Of a stretch of DNA of 64,000 bases, positions 9,761 through 19,645 are shown piece by piece (position 1 is the first letter of the stretch; every line of letters begins with the position of its first letter). The stretch spans positions 310,001-374,000 of the forward strand of contig NZ_AP021869.1 of the NCBI RefSeq assembly GCF_026001925.1, written 5' to 3'. The notes under the pieces were generated by a model. That model did not search any database, was not told where the DNA came from, and saw only the letters and a program-made list of their open reading frames with translations. A program made the position numbers and the translations under genes. The stretch is from Vibrio gangliei. Its GTDB lineage: Bacteria > Pseudomonadota > Gammaproteobacteria > Enterobacterales > Vibrionaceae.

Positions 9761-10726
9761 ATGCATTACGATGTATTCAATGGTGATGCAGATGGCATCA
9801 TAGCGCTACTACAGTTGAGATTGGCAGAGCCGAAACCAAGTAAGCTGATCACGGGTGTGAAGCGTGATATTCAATTGCTCTCTCAAGTTGCCGAGCAAAG
9901 CGATGTGAGTTCGGTTACTGTGCTGGATATATCGCTGGATAAAAATCGTCCTGCTTTAATGTCATTATTAGAGCAGGGCGTTTGTGTTTTTTATTGCGAC
10001 CATCATCAAAGTGGTGATATTCCTCAATCTCCCTATCTAACCCCTCTTATTAATCTTGATTCAGAAATCTGCACGAGTTTGTTGATTAATCAGCATTTAA
10101 AAGGGCAGTTTCAGGCTTGGGCCATTGCCGGTGCGTTTGGCGACAATATGACAAAACGGGCGTTAGCTTTGTCTGAGCAATCGGGGCTTAGCGATTCTCA
10201 AGTTGGTTTTTTAAAAGAACTTGGCACGCTACTCAATTACAATGGTTATGGTGCAAATTTGGATGACTTGCATATTGCACCTGTTGATGTGTTTCGCACA
10301 TTACTCAATTTTCCCGACCCGTTCTTACTTCAGCAAGATACGTCTTCTCTTTTCTATTCTTTGCGTTCAGGGTATCAATCCGATCACCAGCAATTAGCTT
10401 CGATATCTCCGTATTTAAATAAAGAAAGTTACCAAGTGTACTTATTGCCTAATGCGGCCTGGGCTCGTCGTATTAGTGGCGTTTTTGGTAATCAACTTGC
10501 CAATCAAGAGCCGAATAAAGCGTGTGCTGTGCTGACATTAAATACAGATGAAAGCTCTTATACCGTGAGTGTGAGAGCACCATTAAATCGCCGTGAAGGG
10601 GCAGATGAAGTGTGCAATCAGTTTGCAACTGGTGGTGGAAGACGTGCGGCTGCGGGGATCAATGCGTTACCAGTTGAAGAGCTGGAGCGATTTATTCAGG
10701 TGATGGCTGGACAGTATAAGTGCTGA
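9761..10726 (+). CDS. DHH-family phosphoesterase-like protein
   Basis: The 321-residue product begins MHYDVFNGDADGIIALLQ, with the DHH-superfamily motif GDADG, and carries CDHHQSGD near residue 85, the signature DHH motif. The C-terminus ends in a Gly-rich GGGRRAAAGIN segment as in DHHA1 domains (the RecJ/NrnA-like fold for single-strand or nucleotide substrates). The exact substrate is unknown; related Vibrio proteins are usually annotated only by family. AAGGA 9 bases before ATG 9761 supports the start. It stands alone between two repeat-rich spacers. Confidence 0.82.
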   Translation: MHYDVFNGDADGIIALLQLRLAEPKPSKLITGVKRDIQLLSQVAEQSDVSSVTVLDISLDKNRPALMSLLEQGVCVFYCDHHQSGDIPQSPYLTPLINLDSEICTSLLINQHLKGQFQAWAIAGAFGDNMTKRALALSEQSGLSDSQVGFLKELGTLLNYNGYGANLDDLHIAPVDVFRTLLNFPDPFLLQQDTSSLFYSLRSGYQSDHQQLASISPYLNKESYQVYLLPNAAWARRISGVFGNQLANQEPNKACAVLTLNTDESSYTVSVRAPLNRREGADEVCNQFATGGGRRAAAGINALPVEELERFIQVMAGQYKC

Positions 10727-10784
10727 GAATATAGTGGCGGGTTTCGGGGTGTGAATAGCGTAAAAATGTGTAAAAGTCAGAGCC

Positions 10785-10905
10785 GAGTGTCGAGTACGTT
10801 TCACTCGGGGGCCGAAAAGATTGTAGCGGGCCACGAGATTCAGTGATCTTTTACTCGAAACACGAAGCGCACTCGGATCTCGCGACAGCCTTTGCTATCG
10901 GTCTT
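10785..10905. repeat. Degenerate intergenic repeat, copy 2
   Basis: Palindrome-rich non-coding sequence with recurring words (GAGTACGTTTCACTCG, ACTCGAAACACGAAGCGCACTCGG) related in style to the other intergenic copies. It immediately precedes the toxin-antitoxin pair. Confidence 0.45.
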
Positions 10906-10943
10906 TTTATGAACTATATTTAGCTCACTAAAAGGTGGGTAAT

Positions 10944-11213
10944 ATGAAGACTGAAACGTTAAGTTATCTTAAAAAGAATGCGGCTACTTTAGAGCTCAAT
11001 GAACCTATGTGCATTACGCAAAATGGTGTGCCGACCTATGTGATTGAAAGCTATGCTTCTCGAAAACGACGAGATGAAGCGGTCGCGATGTTGAAGTTAC
11101 TTTCATTTTCGGTTGAAGATGAACTGTCGGGTAAAGTTCTTTCTAGCCAATCATTAAAAGAGAAGCTTGCTCAGCGTAAACAGAATGTAGCGGAAAGAAA
11201 CCGTGAAGATTGA
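10944..11213 (+). CDS. Phd/YefM (RelB/StbD)-type antitoxin
   Basis: The 89-residue product MKTETLSYLKKNAATLELNE followed by PMCITQNGVPTYVIES matches the Phd/YefM antitoxin N-terminal fold, which binds DNA and autoregulates the operon. The C-terminal half (Lys/Glu/Gln-rich) would neutralise the toxin. ATG 10944 has AGGTGG 5 bases upstream, so it is preferred to the in-frame GTG at 10935. It overlaps the toxin start by 11 bases, indicating translational coupling. Confidence 0.88.
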   Translation: MKTETLSYLKKNAATLELNEPMCITQNGVPTYVIESYASRKRRDEAVAMLKLLSFSVEDELSGKVLSSQSLKEKLAQRKQNVAERNRED

Positions 11214-11538
11214 GGTTGTCTATACTCAAACCTTTGAGCAATTATTAGATTACTTAATTTCATACTTGTCGGATTTCTCGGATGAAGTATCGGTGATTAA
11301 AAGAGTGGAGGAAGTGATTGAGCGCTTTGAGTCAATTATTTCTGTCGATCCTTTTGCTGTCAGTGTTTCACCTTCTTTACTCGAGTTAGGTGTTACTGAG
11401 TTTCGTGAATTTCACGTTAATAACTTTAGAGTCCTTTACCGCATTAAAGGTGAGAGGGTTGTGGTAGACCTTATAGCCCAGAAAAAGCAGGATCTAGAGC
11501 AACTGTTAGTTCATTATTGTTTGCTTTTGAAAGCTTAA
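11203..11538 (+). CDS. RelE/ParE-family toxin
   Basis: The 111-residue product starts at a GTG inside the antitoxin gene. It has the ParE/RelE arrangement of two N-terminal helices followed by a sheet (FREFHVNNFRVLYRIKGERVVVDLIAQKKQDLEQLL). ParE-type members poison gyrase and RelE-type members cleave ribosome-bound mRNA; the sequence alone does not decide which. Family resemblance and the overlapping antitoxin support the call. The frame is intact, so the module could be active. Confidence 0.84.
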   Translation: MKIEVVYTQTFEQLLDYLISYLSDFSDEVSVIKRVEEVIERFESIISVDPFAVSVSPSLLELGVTEFREFHVNNFRVLYRIKGERVVVDLIAQKKQDLEQLLVHYCLLLKA

Positions 11539-11549
11539 AGATTGCTACG

Positions 11550-11625
11550 AATAGCGCGTGTTTCGTGGAAGAGCAAAGCGATCGCTGTTTGCTTTTCCTA
11601 GGAACCAGAATCTAGGTCTAGGGAC
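11550..11625. repeat. Degenerate intergenic repeat, copy 3
   Basis: Non-coding sequence with a CTAGG-type run (CCTAGGAACCAGAATCTAGG) and a GCGTGTTTCGTGGAAGAGCA word like the spacers near 19.5 and 20.5 kb. Confidence 0.4.
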
Positions 11626-11632
11626 TTTACTC

Positions 11633-13663
11633 CTATCTCACCACTTCCACCCGATCTCTGCCATTTTCTTTCGCTTTGTATAAGGCAATATCGGCTTGTT
11701 TCAATATGTCATCAATATCGCATTCCGGTGCTTTGCAAGAAGCTACACCGATAGAGAGCGTTGCAGGTAATGTCAGAGTTGAGGTGACTTTAATTGGCGA
11801 GCCAGCCACACATTGGTTAATTCTTTCTGCCAACTCTGCCGCCTGCCCTATAGGTTGTTTCGTGAATATGACGAACTCTTCACCACCAAAGCGTGCGAAG
11901 ATATCGGTATGATGTTGCTGTTTCTTAATGATTTTGGCGATTTGTTTGAGCACTTCATCACCGGCATCGTGACCATAGTTATCGTTTATCTTTTTAAAAT
12001 AGTCTATATCTATCATCAACAATGACATCGGTTGCTGCACTTTTGATGTAAATAGTGGCTCGACTTGTTCAAAGAAATGACGTCGATTGCTGATCCCTGT
12101 AAGGACATCAGTATTAGCTAAAAACTCTAATCGTTTCTCTAACTTGATACGATCTGAAATATCAAAAGTTGAGGCTCGTGCTAAAGCAAAGTTACCTTCA
12201 TTGAGTAGCACAACAGCGGATGTGGAAGCAAAGAAGGTTTTGCCACTCTTCGTTTGAATTTCCAGTACCGTACCTTCAATATTTTGATTGTTGAGCAAGG
12301 TAGATAAAAATTCATCAAATATTACTTGGCTTGCTGGCGTTAAAAACTTTTTGTAAGAATGACCAATCACTTCTTCACGTGAATAGCCAAGCCAGTTTAG
12401 TTCTGTGTTGTTAATGCGCGTAATGGTGCCATCAGAATTAAGAGAGTGATAGCCACATGGCGCATTTTCATAAAGATCTTTCATTTCCGCGCTTATTTTA
12501 CGGTTTCTTTTCTCGCGAGATTTTCGTTGTTCCGATAACGTAATTAACAGCAACATAATGGCTGCAATTGAGATAACCAATATCGCGATGATGACCTGCC
12601 CACCAGGCTTGTAGAAAAAGGACTGGGCATGAATGGTGTCGTTAGGAAGAAAAATCACCATTTTCCAATTGGTATTGCTAATTGAGTTTTGTGTTATATC
12701 AAATTGATGCGAATACTCTGATTTTGTGGGCTTTCAATTTATTGAAGTTTAATGGAAAGATCGCCTGATAACGGAATAGACCTTTAGGCGTTTTCAGAGT
12801 GCCACTATCGTGAGATGAAATTGTCGGCCAAGCGTTAGGGTAGGTTTGTTTAAAGTGATGATCAGGATGACCTAAATCGGCGCCCCATTCATTACTGCGA
12901 ACGTGATTACTAAGCCAATACCCTTGCGGGTCGATCAGCATGCCTTGGCCATTAAAGCGCAAGGTGATTTGATGGCGAAAATTTTGCAGTAATTCTCTAG
13001 CATCGTAGTTTAATATCAGTACCCCCTGCTTTTCCCCATTGGTATTAAAGATCGGGGTAATGAAGCGAATGGTTGGCAAGTGGGGTACTTCATCCTTACC
13101 ATGTTCGACATTGAGTTCCATCTTAGAGACATAAATTTCCTGTGGTTTGAGCTTGAGTGCTTGCTGAAAGTAATCGCGTTCTCTTTTACTTTGTAAGCCG
13201 GTTGTGATCAGTTTCGATTTACCGCGTTCTGTATGGTCAACTCGGATCCTTTCGTTGCCATCTAAGTCGAGTAGACGGACTTGATCGTAATCTTGAAAGG
13301 TCATGATTAGGTTTTTAAATAAACTCACTAAGCCGGCTTTGTCTTTCTCGTTACCGGTTTCTAGGTAGTCAGACAGCACTTTAGATTTTGACGTCATGTT
13401 TAAGATCAGCAAAGGGTATGCATTTCTTTTTGCAGCACATTACTAGATGAAGTCACAAAGGCTTCTTCTTGAGCAAGCAGTTTTTGCTCTAAATTGGCGG
13501 TGTACTCTTGATAAACAGCAATGGTGAGCGCAGTAAAGATCACGAGAAACAAAGTGAATACGAGCGCAAAGCGAGTCACGATGGCGCGAGCTAAGTTGGG
13601 ATCATCTTGCAGTAGATGAAGTTCATCGATAGAGGAGTCGGTTGATACAACGTTCACTGTCAT
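11633..13663 (-). pseudogene. Membrane-bound sensor-PAS-GGDEF diguanylate cyclase, split by two frameshifts
   Basis: Three consecutive minus-strand frames make one protein. 13663-13406 gives the N-terminus with a membrane segment; 13412-12699 gives a periplasmic Cache-like sensor (QVRLLDLDGNERIRVD, PTIRFITPIFNTNGEKQGVL); 12661-11633 gives a second membrane segment, a PAS domain (NAPCGYHSLNSDGTITRINN) and a GGDEF domain with active-site GGEEF (RFGGEEFVIF). The first break is near 13411 in a T run on the minus strand (one base short); the second is near 12722-12725 in an A run (one base extra). The residues in the alternative frame across the second break (KSEYSHQF, NTNWKM) are coherent. No RxxD inhibitory site is seen before GGEEF. 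It may be a true pseudogene or sequencing error, since both breaks are in homopolymers. Confidence 0.82.
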
Positions 13664-13766
13664 CTGCTTGCATATCCTATGCGGTGATCATAAATGGATA
13701 TAAAGTTATTTGAATTTAAAATAAAAACACTTTCAAGCATAGAAAACATGATAAAGGTAGGATAAA

Positions 13767-13791
13767 AACGGGAGCTAGCTTATCTCCCGTT
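13767..13791 (-). terminator. Rho-independent terminator after envC
   Basis: AACGGGAG and CTCCCGTT form an 8-bp perfect stem with a 9-base loop. On the minus strand the stem is followed by TTTTTATCC, about 30 bases after the envC stop. Confidence 0.8.
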
Positions 13792-13822
13792 GTGTTTATT
13801 TATGGTTGTTATATAAAAGCGA

Positions 13823-14998
13823 CTACTTCAACCAACTTCTAGGGTTTTGTGGTTGGCTATTGCGGCGAATTTCGAAATACAAAGAAGGGCGAGATTGACC
13901 TCCGGTATTACCGGCAAGAGCAATGGTTTCACCTTCACGCACTACGTCGCCATCTTTTTTCAGCAGCGTTTGGTTATAACCATATAGGGTCATATCGCCT
14001 TTACCATGATCGATTAAGATCACCAAACCGTAACCACGAAGCCATTCGGCAAACACTACTTTTCCTGAATGTACGGCTTTGACCGCTTCACCTTGCTTGG
14101 CATTTATCACCATGCCTTTCCAGGTAATTTGACCACTTTGTGATGTGCCATAGTTATGCAATACGCTGCCTTGTAATGGCCAAGGTAGCTTTCCTCGATA
14201 CGAACCCAGTCCGTTCATTGGCGAAATATTACGCTTGGCCGCTTTCGCAATTTCCGCTTTCAAACGGTTTTCATTACGACGCAGTTCCGCTAGCTTACTT
14301 TGATTGCTGCGAATATTGCTTTGGATTTGGTTTACGGTGCCTTTGCGCTGGTTCTGCGCTTTTAATAAGTCATTTCGTTTGGCTTTTTTCTCAGCCAATA
14401 AGCTCGCTTGACGATTTTCTTCTTCAGACAGTTGTCGTTGTTTTTCTGTCAATTGTTGTTGGGTCAGACTTAGGGCTTCAATCGCTTCGGTGCGGGCCTT
14501 AGCAAGGTGTTGGAAGTATTGGCTAATACGGTCGTTTTTTTCAGCATCTCCGCCTTGAATGATTTGCGGAAGATTATTACTACGGCTCGTGAGGTAGTAA
14601 GTTTTGATCAGTTGTTCAAGGGTTTCGGTTTGTTGTTTTTTCTTTTGCTCAAGTTGACGTTTTTGCGCCTTTAGCTCATTCAAATTTGATTGGACTTTCG
14701 ATAACTCATTTTCATTTTTACGAATATCTTGCCCTAATTTAGAGATAGCAATTTCGTGGGTTTTCAAGTCGCTTTGCAGTTGGTTGAGCTTCTTTTGTTG
14801 ATTGCTAATAGAAGAGGTTTGACGAGAGATCTCAGCAGAAACGCCTTTCAATTCGTCTTTGGTCGCGGCTTGTGAAGTACTCGTGATGATGAGGAGGCTA
14901 GCACATAGCGCCCAGAGAAAAGCGCCAGAGTGAAGTAATCGTGAAAACGAAAAACGTACGCTGGCGCTTAAAGTCGATGGTGACTGAGTCATTGTCAT
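13823..14998 (-). CDS. envC: Murein hydrolase activator EnvC
   Basis: EnvC is a periplasmic activator of AmiA/AmiB amidases at the division septum and is recruited by FtsEX. This 391-residue version has a signal peptide (hydrophobic stretch ending SQA, about residues 25-45), a long coiled coil (about 45-260, rich in Gln/Lys/Glu) and a C-terminal LytM/M23 domain (GMVINAKQGEAVKAVHSGKV). The catalytic metal ligands of active M23 peptidases are not all kept (ILIDHGKGDMTLYGYNQT), as expected for an activator. ATG 14998 is preferred to the upstream TTG codons. Downstream of gpmM as in E. coli. Its partner AmiB is encoded near 58.5-60.2 kb. Confidence 0.93.
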   Translation of the reverse strand: MTMTQSPSTLSASVRFSFSRLLHSGAFLWALCASLLIITSTSQAATKDELKGVSAEISRQTSSISNQQKKLNQLQSDLKTHEIAISKLGQDIRKNENELSKVQSNLNELKAQKRQLEQKKKQQTETLEQLIKTYYLTSRSNNLPQIIQGGDAEKNDRISQYFQHLAKARTEAIEALSLTQQQLTEKQRQLSEEENRQASLLAEKKAKRNDLLKAQNQRKGTVNQIQSNIRSNQSKLAELRRNENRLKAEIAKAAKRNISPMNGLGSYRGKLPWPLQGSVLHNYGTSQSGQITWKGMVINAKQGEAVKAVHSGKVVFAEWLRGYGLVILIDHGKGDMTLYGYNQTLLKKDGDVVREGETIALAGNTGGQSRPSLYFEIRRNSQPQNPRSWLK

Positions 14999-15020
14999 AG
15001 ATGAAACATTTCCCAACAAT

Positions 15021-15058
15021 GAGGCTCACCATAAATACCCGATTGGGCGATGAGCCTC
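15021..15058 (-). terminator. Stem-loop between gpmM and envC
   Basis: GAGGCTCA and TGAGCCTC form an 8-bp perfect outer stem around an inner CCC/GGG pairing. No long T run follows on the minus strand, so it may be an attenuator or an mRNA-stabilising hairpin rather than a full terminator. Confidence 0.45.
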
Positions 15059-15135
15059 GTTCAAAACTGTATGAAATCTGATAGCGTTTAATGATATATC
15101 AGACAAACATACAATTGATAGGGAAATTGCCCCAA

Positions 15136-16680
15136 TTATTTCAGATTGACAATCACTTGACCTGTCATTTCTGCTGGGATTTCCATACCGGTTAGTTCAA
15201 GCATGGTTGGCGCTAGATCCGATAGCTTACCACCTTGTTTGAATTCTAACTCTTTGTTGCCTACGTAAATAAGTGGTACTGGTAGGTTAGTGTGTGCAGT
15301 GTGAACGCCACCGGTTTCAGGGTCGATCATCATTTCCGCGTTACCGTGGTCAGCCGTGATAAGTAGTTGGCCATCCATTTCTTTGATTGCTTCAACGACA
15401 CGACCAATACATTCGTCAACCGCTTCACAAGCTTTCACCGCAGCTTCATAGACACCAGTGTGGCCAACCATGTCGCCGTTCGGGTAGTTACAGATGATGG
15501 TATCGAATTTGCCAGACTTGATCGCTGCAACCAGTTTGTCGGTTAACTCAGGTGCACTCATTTCTGGCTGTAGATCGTAAGTCGCAACTTTAGGAGAAGC
15601 GACTAGTTGGCGCTCTTCGCCTTCAAATTCGTTCTCAACGCCGCCGTTGAAGAAGAAAGTAACGTGTGCGTATTTTTCTGTTTCAGAGATACGTAGCTGA
15701 GTTTTGCCACATTTCGATAGCCACTCACCGTAAGTGTTGTCCAGAGATGCTGGTGGGAATGCACACAATAGTGGGATATCCGCTGCGTATTGAGTCAACA
15801 TTACGAAATCGATAGTTGGGAAAACTTCACGTTCAAAACCAGCGAAATCAGGCACGAAACAACGAGTGATTTCACGCGCACGGTCAGCACGGTAGTTCAT
15901 GAAGATCACGGCATCACCATCAACGATAGCTGCGCTAGCTTGGCCTTCACTACGAATTTCAGTTGCTTGTACGAACTCATCATTTTCTTCACGAGCGTAA
16001 GCTGCTTCTAGGCCTTCAACCGCTGAGTCGAAAGTGAATTCTGCTTTCGCTTGAGTTAACAAGTCGTAAGATTTTTGCACACGATCCCAGTTGTTATCAC
16101 GGTCCATTGCAAAGTAACGACCGATTAAAGACGCAATACGGCCTTCTTCTAGGTTCAGTTGTGCAAATAGTTCAGCGAAACGCTCAAGAGAGTTTTTCGC
16201 ACTACGTGGCGGAGTATCACGGCCATCTAGGAAAGCGTGAACATATACTTTCTTAGCGCCACGCTCTGCAGCCATTTGTACCGCTGCATAGATGTGATCT
16301 TCATGGCTGTGTACGCCACCTGGAGACATAAGACCCATGATGTGAACCGCTTTATCAGCAGCGACCGCTTTGTCGATAGCGTTCGCCAGTGCTGGCGTTT
16401 CTTTGAACTCACCGTCAGCGATAGATTTGGTAATACGAGTCAGATCTTGATATACCACACGACCGGCACCGATGTTAGTGTGGCCTACTTCTGAGTTACC
16501 CATTTGACCGTCAGGTAGGCCAACATCTAGGCCAGAAGCTGAAATTAAGGTATTAGGTTGGTTAGCAAACAAACCGTCTAATACAGGTGTGTTGGCATTA
16601 GCGATAGCGTTGTCGCTGTTGTCTTCGCGGTAACCCCAACCATCAAGGATCACTAGAGCCATTGGCTTCTTATTTGACAT
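15136..16680 (-). CDS. gpmM: 2,3-bisphosphoglycerate-independent phosphoglycerate mutase
   Basis: This glycolytic enzyme interconverts 3- and 2-phosphoglycerate using two Mn ions and a phosphoserine intermediate. The 514-residue protein shows the alkaline-phosphatase-fold N-terminus [13 protein letters not shown], the catalytic-serine motif [38 protein letters not shown] and the metal site [10 protein letters not shown]. The start is ATG 16680 (MSNKKPM) with GAGG 7 bases upstream; an upstream TTG in frame is not needed. It precedes envC in the same direction, as in enterobacteria, and diverges from the yibN-cysE block. Confidence 0.97.
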   Translation of the reverse strand: MSNKKPMALVILDGWGYREDNSDNAIANANTPVLDGLFANQPNTLISASGLDVGLPDGQMGNSEVGHTNIGAGRVVYQDLTRITKSIADGEFKETPALANAIDKAVAADKAVHIMGLMSPGGVHSHEDHIYAAVQMAAERGAKKVYVHAFLDGRDTPPRSAKNSLERFAELFAQLNLEEGRIASLIGRYFAMDRDNNWDRVQKSYDLLTQAKAEFTFDSAVEGLEAAYAREENDEFVQATEIRSEGQASAAIVDGDAVIFMNYRADRAREITRCFVPDFAGFEREVFPTIDFVMLTQYAADIPLLCAFPPASLDNTYGEWLSKCGKTQLRISETEKYAHVTFFFNGGVENEFEGEERQLVASPKVATYDLQPEMSAPELTDKLVAAIKSGKFDTIICNYPNGDMVGHTGVYEAAVKACEAVDECIGRVVEAIKEMDGQLLITADHGNAEMMIDPETGGVHTAHTNLPVPLIYVGNKELEFKQGGKLSDLAPTMLELTGMEIPAEMTGQVIVNLK

Positions 16681-17165
16681 GTTCAAACCTCGTTTAAAAA
16701 TACAAAGAATTTAAAATCTTACCTGAGCGTAATTTTACTACACTTTTCGCTCTAAACAGTAGGGGAAGATCAATTTAACTGACGTTCACCCTTTTGGTGT
16801 CACATTTATCTGGTATTAACTTTCACTTGATGTGGCCCATTATGCCTAATATTTAGTCTAGATGAAAATCGAAATGATCGATGGGATTAATAGGTGGTAA
16901 AGCGGGGCGTGTTCCGAGTCTCTAGCTCTTAGTTTCGAGAAAAGAAGAGCGTTAATGGATCAGGCTCGATACTTATTAGAGTCGTCATGCTCTTATCTTT
17001 CGTATTAACTCGCCATCTAGCGACTAGGCATTTATTTTCAGTTTTTTGCTATCTAAATCGTCTTTTCTACCTTTGCTCTCGCCACTCGCGGCTTTGCCCG
17101 CTATACTCTTGCCTTTCCAATTAATGGCTGTGGTTTTCCCAGCGAATGCAGTATGAGTGTAGGGC
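16681..17165. other. 485-base divergent intergenic region, gpmM/yibN
   Basis: No gene is supported. It holds the divergent promoters and, at about 16905-17030, a degenerate repeat with CTCTAGCTCTTAG and TTTCGAGAAAAG words. A minus-strand frame at 17024-17278 (Lys/Gly/Ser-rich) has no ribosome site and overlaps the yibN start, so it is not called. Confidence 0.5.
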
Positions 17166-17621
17166 ATGCAAGAATATATTGAATTTTTCCAACAAAACAT
17201 GATTTTGTCTTTAGTTTGGGTTGCTGTGCTAGCAGCATTGATCGGGACGATCTTTAAATCATCAACCGCGAAATACAAAACGATTACTGCGAGTCAATTG
17301 ACCCATTTAGTGAACCGTGAAGATGGTGTCGTGGTCGATATTCGTTCAAAAGACGAGTTCAAACGTGGTCATATTGCGGGCTCAGTTCACATTTTACCAT
17401 CAGACATTAAGTCAGGCGCTATTTCAGCTATTGAAAAATACAAAGCGACCCCAATCATTGTTTTATGCAAAACAGGTCAAACGTCACACGAAAGTGCCAA
17501 CCTATTAGCGAAAGCTGGCTTTGAGAAAGTAAACATGCTTAAAAATGGCATGACAGCTTGGAACGAAAACAACTTACCACTTGTATCAGATAAAGCCGCA
17601 AGTAAGAAAGGTAAGAAATAA
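17166..17621 (+). CDS. yibN: Membrane-anchored rhodanese-like protein YibN
   Basis: The 151-residue product has an N-terminal transmembrane helix (about residues 12-30) and a cytoplasmic single rhodanese domain (VVVDIRSKDEFKRGHIAGSV). The active-site loop is CKTGQTS with Cys101. The Lys-rich tail is typical of YibN. Its exact role is not settled; YibN has been connected with membrane protein biogenesis, which fits its position before secB. The glutaredoxin gene grxC that separates yibN and secB in E. coli is absent here. Confidence 0.88.
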   Translation: MQEYIEFFQQNMILSLVWVAVLAALIGTIFKSSTAKYKTITASQLTHLVNREDGVVVDIRSKDEFKRGHIAGSVHILPSDIKSGAISAIEKYKATPIIVLCKTGQTSHESANLLAKAGFEKVNMLKNGMTAWNENNLPLVSDKAASKKGKK

Positions 17622-17631
17622 TCACGGTACT

Positions 17632-17706
17632 CGATGGCTCGAACCTCATTACTCGAGTCACTAGAAGCGCAGCGTTCAAGTAGCGAAGTGTTCTATCGAT
17701 AGATAT
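17632..17706. repeat. Degenerate intergenic repeat, copy 4
   Basis: Sequence between yibN and secB with ACTCGAGTCACTAGAAGCGC and GCGTTCAAGTAGCGAAG words. It belongs to the same loose family as the spacers near 9.7, 18.3 and 46 kb. Confidence 0.45.
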
Positions 17707-17732
17707 TTTAATTTAATAAGGATGAATTCATC

Positions 17733-18197
17733 ATGGCTGAAGCAGCACCTCAAGAACAACAAAACTTCACAATTCAACGTATCTTTCTAAAAGATCTTTC
17801 TTTTGAAGCGCCAAACTCTCCACAAATGTTCCAAAAAGAGTGGGAACCAGATGTGAAGCTGGATCTTGATACGCAAAGCCGTGAATTAGGTGAAAACGTG
17901 TACGAAGTGGTTCTACGTTTGACAGTAACGGTTAAAAACGCAGACGACGTTGCTTTCCTATGCGAAATTCAACAAGGTGGTATCTTCACTGCTGAAAACA
18001 TGGAACAAGGTCAATTGGCGCATTGCCTAGGTGCCTTCTGCCCGAATATCCTATTCCCATACGCTCGTGAAACCATTTCAGGCCTAGTAGTGAAAGGTAC
18101 ATTCCCACAATTGAACCTTGCACCAGTAAACTTTGATGCATTGTTCATGAACTACTTACAGCAACAAGCTGGTCAAGCAGAGCAAGCTGACGCTTAA
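17733..18197 (+). CDS. secB: Protein-export chaperone SecB
   Basis: This cytosolic tetrameric chaperone keeps preproteins unfolded and hands them to SecA. The 154-residue protein matches the SecB fold throughout ([19 protein letters not shown] near residue 12; [20 protein letters not shown] near residue 100; APVNFDALF). The C-terminal tail is Gln/Ala-rich, as usual. The ribosome site TAAGGATG lies upstream of ATG 17733. The next genes are gpsA and cysE, the enterobacterial order. Confidence 0.97.
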   Translation: MAEAAPQEQQNFTIQRIFLKDLSFEAPNSPQMFQKEWEPDVKLDLDTQSRELGENVYEVVLRLTVTVKNADDVAFLCEIQQGGIFTAENMEQGQLAHCLGAFCPNILFPYARETISGLVVKGTFPQLNLAPVNFDALFMNYLQQQAGQAEQADA

Positions 18198-18261
18198 TCT
18201 GTTTTGATATTGCAGTAAAATGAAAAAGAGCGGAGACTAGTTTTAGTGTTTCGCTCTTTGT

Positions 18262-18410
18262 TTTTTCTAGGAGCAGCCGCTTCGCTGTTTGTTCTAGGGC
18301 GCTGCGCTTCTTGGAAGCTCGAATATAGTTAACAATCTATTTTTGTGCTTGCTCTTATCTTTTTCGAGACACGAGCAACGAAATGCGAAGCATCCGAGCA
18401 ACGCTATTCA
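18262..18410. repeat. Degenerate intergenic repeat, copy 5
   Basis: Non-coding sequence between secB and gpsA with TTCTAGGGCGCTGCGCTTCT (compare 9679 and 45969) and GAGACACGAGCAACGAAATG. An in-frame ATG at 18383 for gpsA falls inside it and is not used. Confidence 0.5.
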
Positions 18411-18430
18411 TTATTTTAAAGGTCAAAACC

Positions 18431-19453
18431 ATGCCAAACTCAAATCCAAACAATGATATCGTAATGACGGTCATCGGCGCAGGATCTTATGGAACCTCTT
18501 TAGCCATTGCCTTGGCTCGTAATGGATCTAAAGTGATGTTGTGGGGCCACGAGCCTGAGCATATGGCGTCTCTAGAACAAGATCGTTCCAATGAAGAGTT
18601 TTTACCGGGCATTGATTTCCCTGAATCCTTAATCATTGAGCCAGATTTAGCTAAAGCAGTCGCTGCAACGCGTGATTTATTAGTTGTCGTACCGAGTCAT
18701 GTGTTTGGTATCGTTCTTAATAGTTTAAAACCCCATCTTCGCCCAGAGTCTCGTATTTGTTGGGCAACCAAAGGGTTAGAGCCAGAAACTGGTCGCTTAT
18801 TAAAAGATGTCGCTCATGATGTATTAGGAGATGATATTTCCTTAGCCGTCTTATCAGGGCCAACCTTTGCGAAAGAATTGGCGTTGGGTATGCCAACGGC
18901 AATTGCTGTTGCATCACCTGATGAGCAATTTGTAAAAGATTTGCAAGAGACCATCCACTGCAGCAAGAGTTTCCGTGTATATGCCAACAATGATTTTATT
19001 GGTATGCAACTTGGTGGTGCGGTTAAAAATGTGATTGCCATTGGCGCCGGTATGTCAGATGGCATTGGTTTTGGTGCCAACGCACGTACAGCCTTGATCA
19101 CCCGTGGTTTAGCTGAAATGTCTCGCCTAGGCGCTGCGCTGGGAGCACAAGCTGAAACCTTTATGGGGATGGCTGGTCTTGGGGATCTTGTCCTCACTTG
19201 TACCGATAATCAATCACGAAACCGTCGTTTTGGTTTAGCGCTTGGCCAAGGTAAAGATGTCGATACCGCTCAACTTGAAATCGGTCAAGTGGTTGAAGGT
19301 TATCGTAATACCAAAGAAGTGTGGCTATTAGCGGATCGCATGGGCGTTGAAATGCCGATTGTTGAACAAATTTACCAAGTGTTATATCAAGGAAAAGACG
19401 CTCGACAAGCGGCGCAAGATTTGTTGGCAAGACAGAAAAAAGCGGAAGGGTAA
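18431..19453 (+). CDS. gpsA: NAD(P)-dependent glycerol-3-phosphate dehydrogenase GpsA
   Basis: This cytosolic enzyme reduces dihydroxyacetone phosphate to sn-glycerol-3-phosphate for phospholipid synthesis. The 340-residue product contains the nucleotide motif [27 protein letters not shown], the catalytic-lysine region [20 protein letters not shown] and the NQSRNRRFG motif. ATG 18431 is preceded by AAGGT at good spacing, whereas an upstream ATG at 18383 lies in repeat DNA. It lies between secB and cysE. Confidence 0.96.
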   Translation: MPNSNPNNDIVMTVIGAGSYGTSLAIALARNGSKVMLWGHEPEHMASLEQDRSNEEFLPGIDFPESLIIEPDLAKAVAATRDLLVVVPSHVFGIVLNSLKPHLRPESRICWATKGLEPETGRLLKDVAHDVLGDDISLAVLSGPTFAKELALGMPTAIAVASPDEQFVKDLQETIHCSKSFRVYANNDFIGMQLGGAVKNVIAIGAGMSDGIGFGANARTALITRGLAEMSRLGAALGAQAETFMGMAGLGDLVLTCTDNQSRNRRFGLALGQGKDVDTAQLEIGQVVEGYRNTKEVWLLADRMGVEMPIVEQIYQVLYQGKDARQAAQDLLARQKKAEG

Positions 19454-19454
19454 A

Positions 19455-19640
19455 AGAGCGTTGTTAAAGCTAGTTGCGAACAGCGTGTTTTGGAGAAATC
19501 AAAAGCGAAGCGTACTCGGAGCACGCAACCGCTTGGGCTTTTAGCTGTAACACGGAATGAAGCGCTCGCTCAACTCGAAACATATTTTAGCGTTATGCGA
19601 AACACTTACCCCGCTAGGCACTAGGGACAGTAACTAGGAA
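19455..19640. repeat. Degenerate intergenic repeat, copy 6
   Basis: A 190-base non-coding spacer between gpsA and cysE with GAACAGCGTGTTTTGGAGAA, AGCGAAGCGTACTCGG and a CTAGG-type run (CTAGGCACTAGGGACAGTAA). Similar words occur at 11.55 and 20.5 kb. Confidence 0.45.
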
Positions 19641-19645
19641 CACAT

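Noticed and set aside
17024-17278. Lys/Gly-rich minus-strand ORF before yibN
   Set aside because: It overlaps the yibN start, has no ribosome site and lies partly in repeat sequence.
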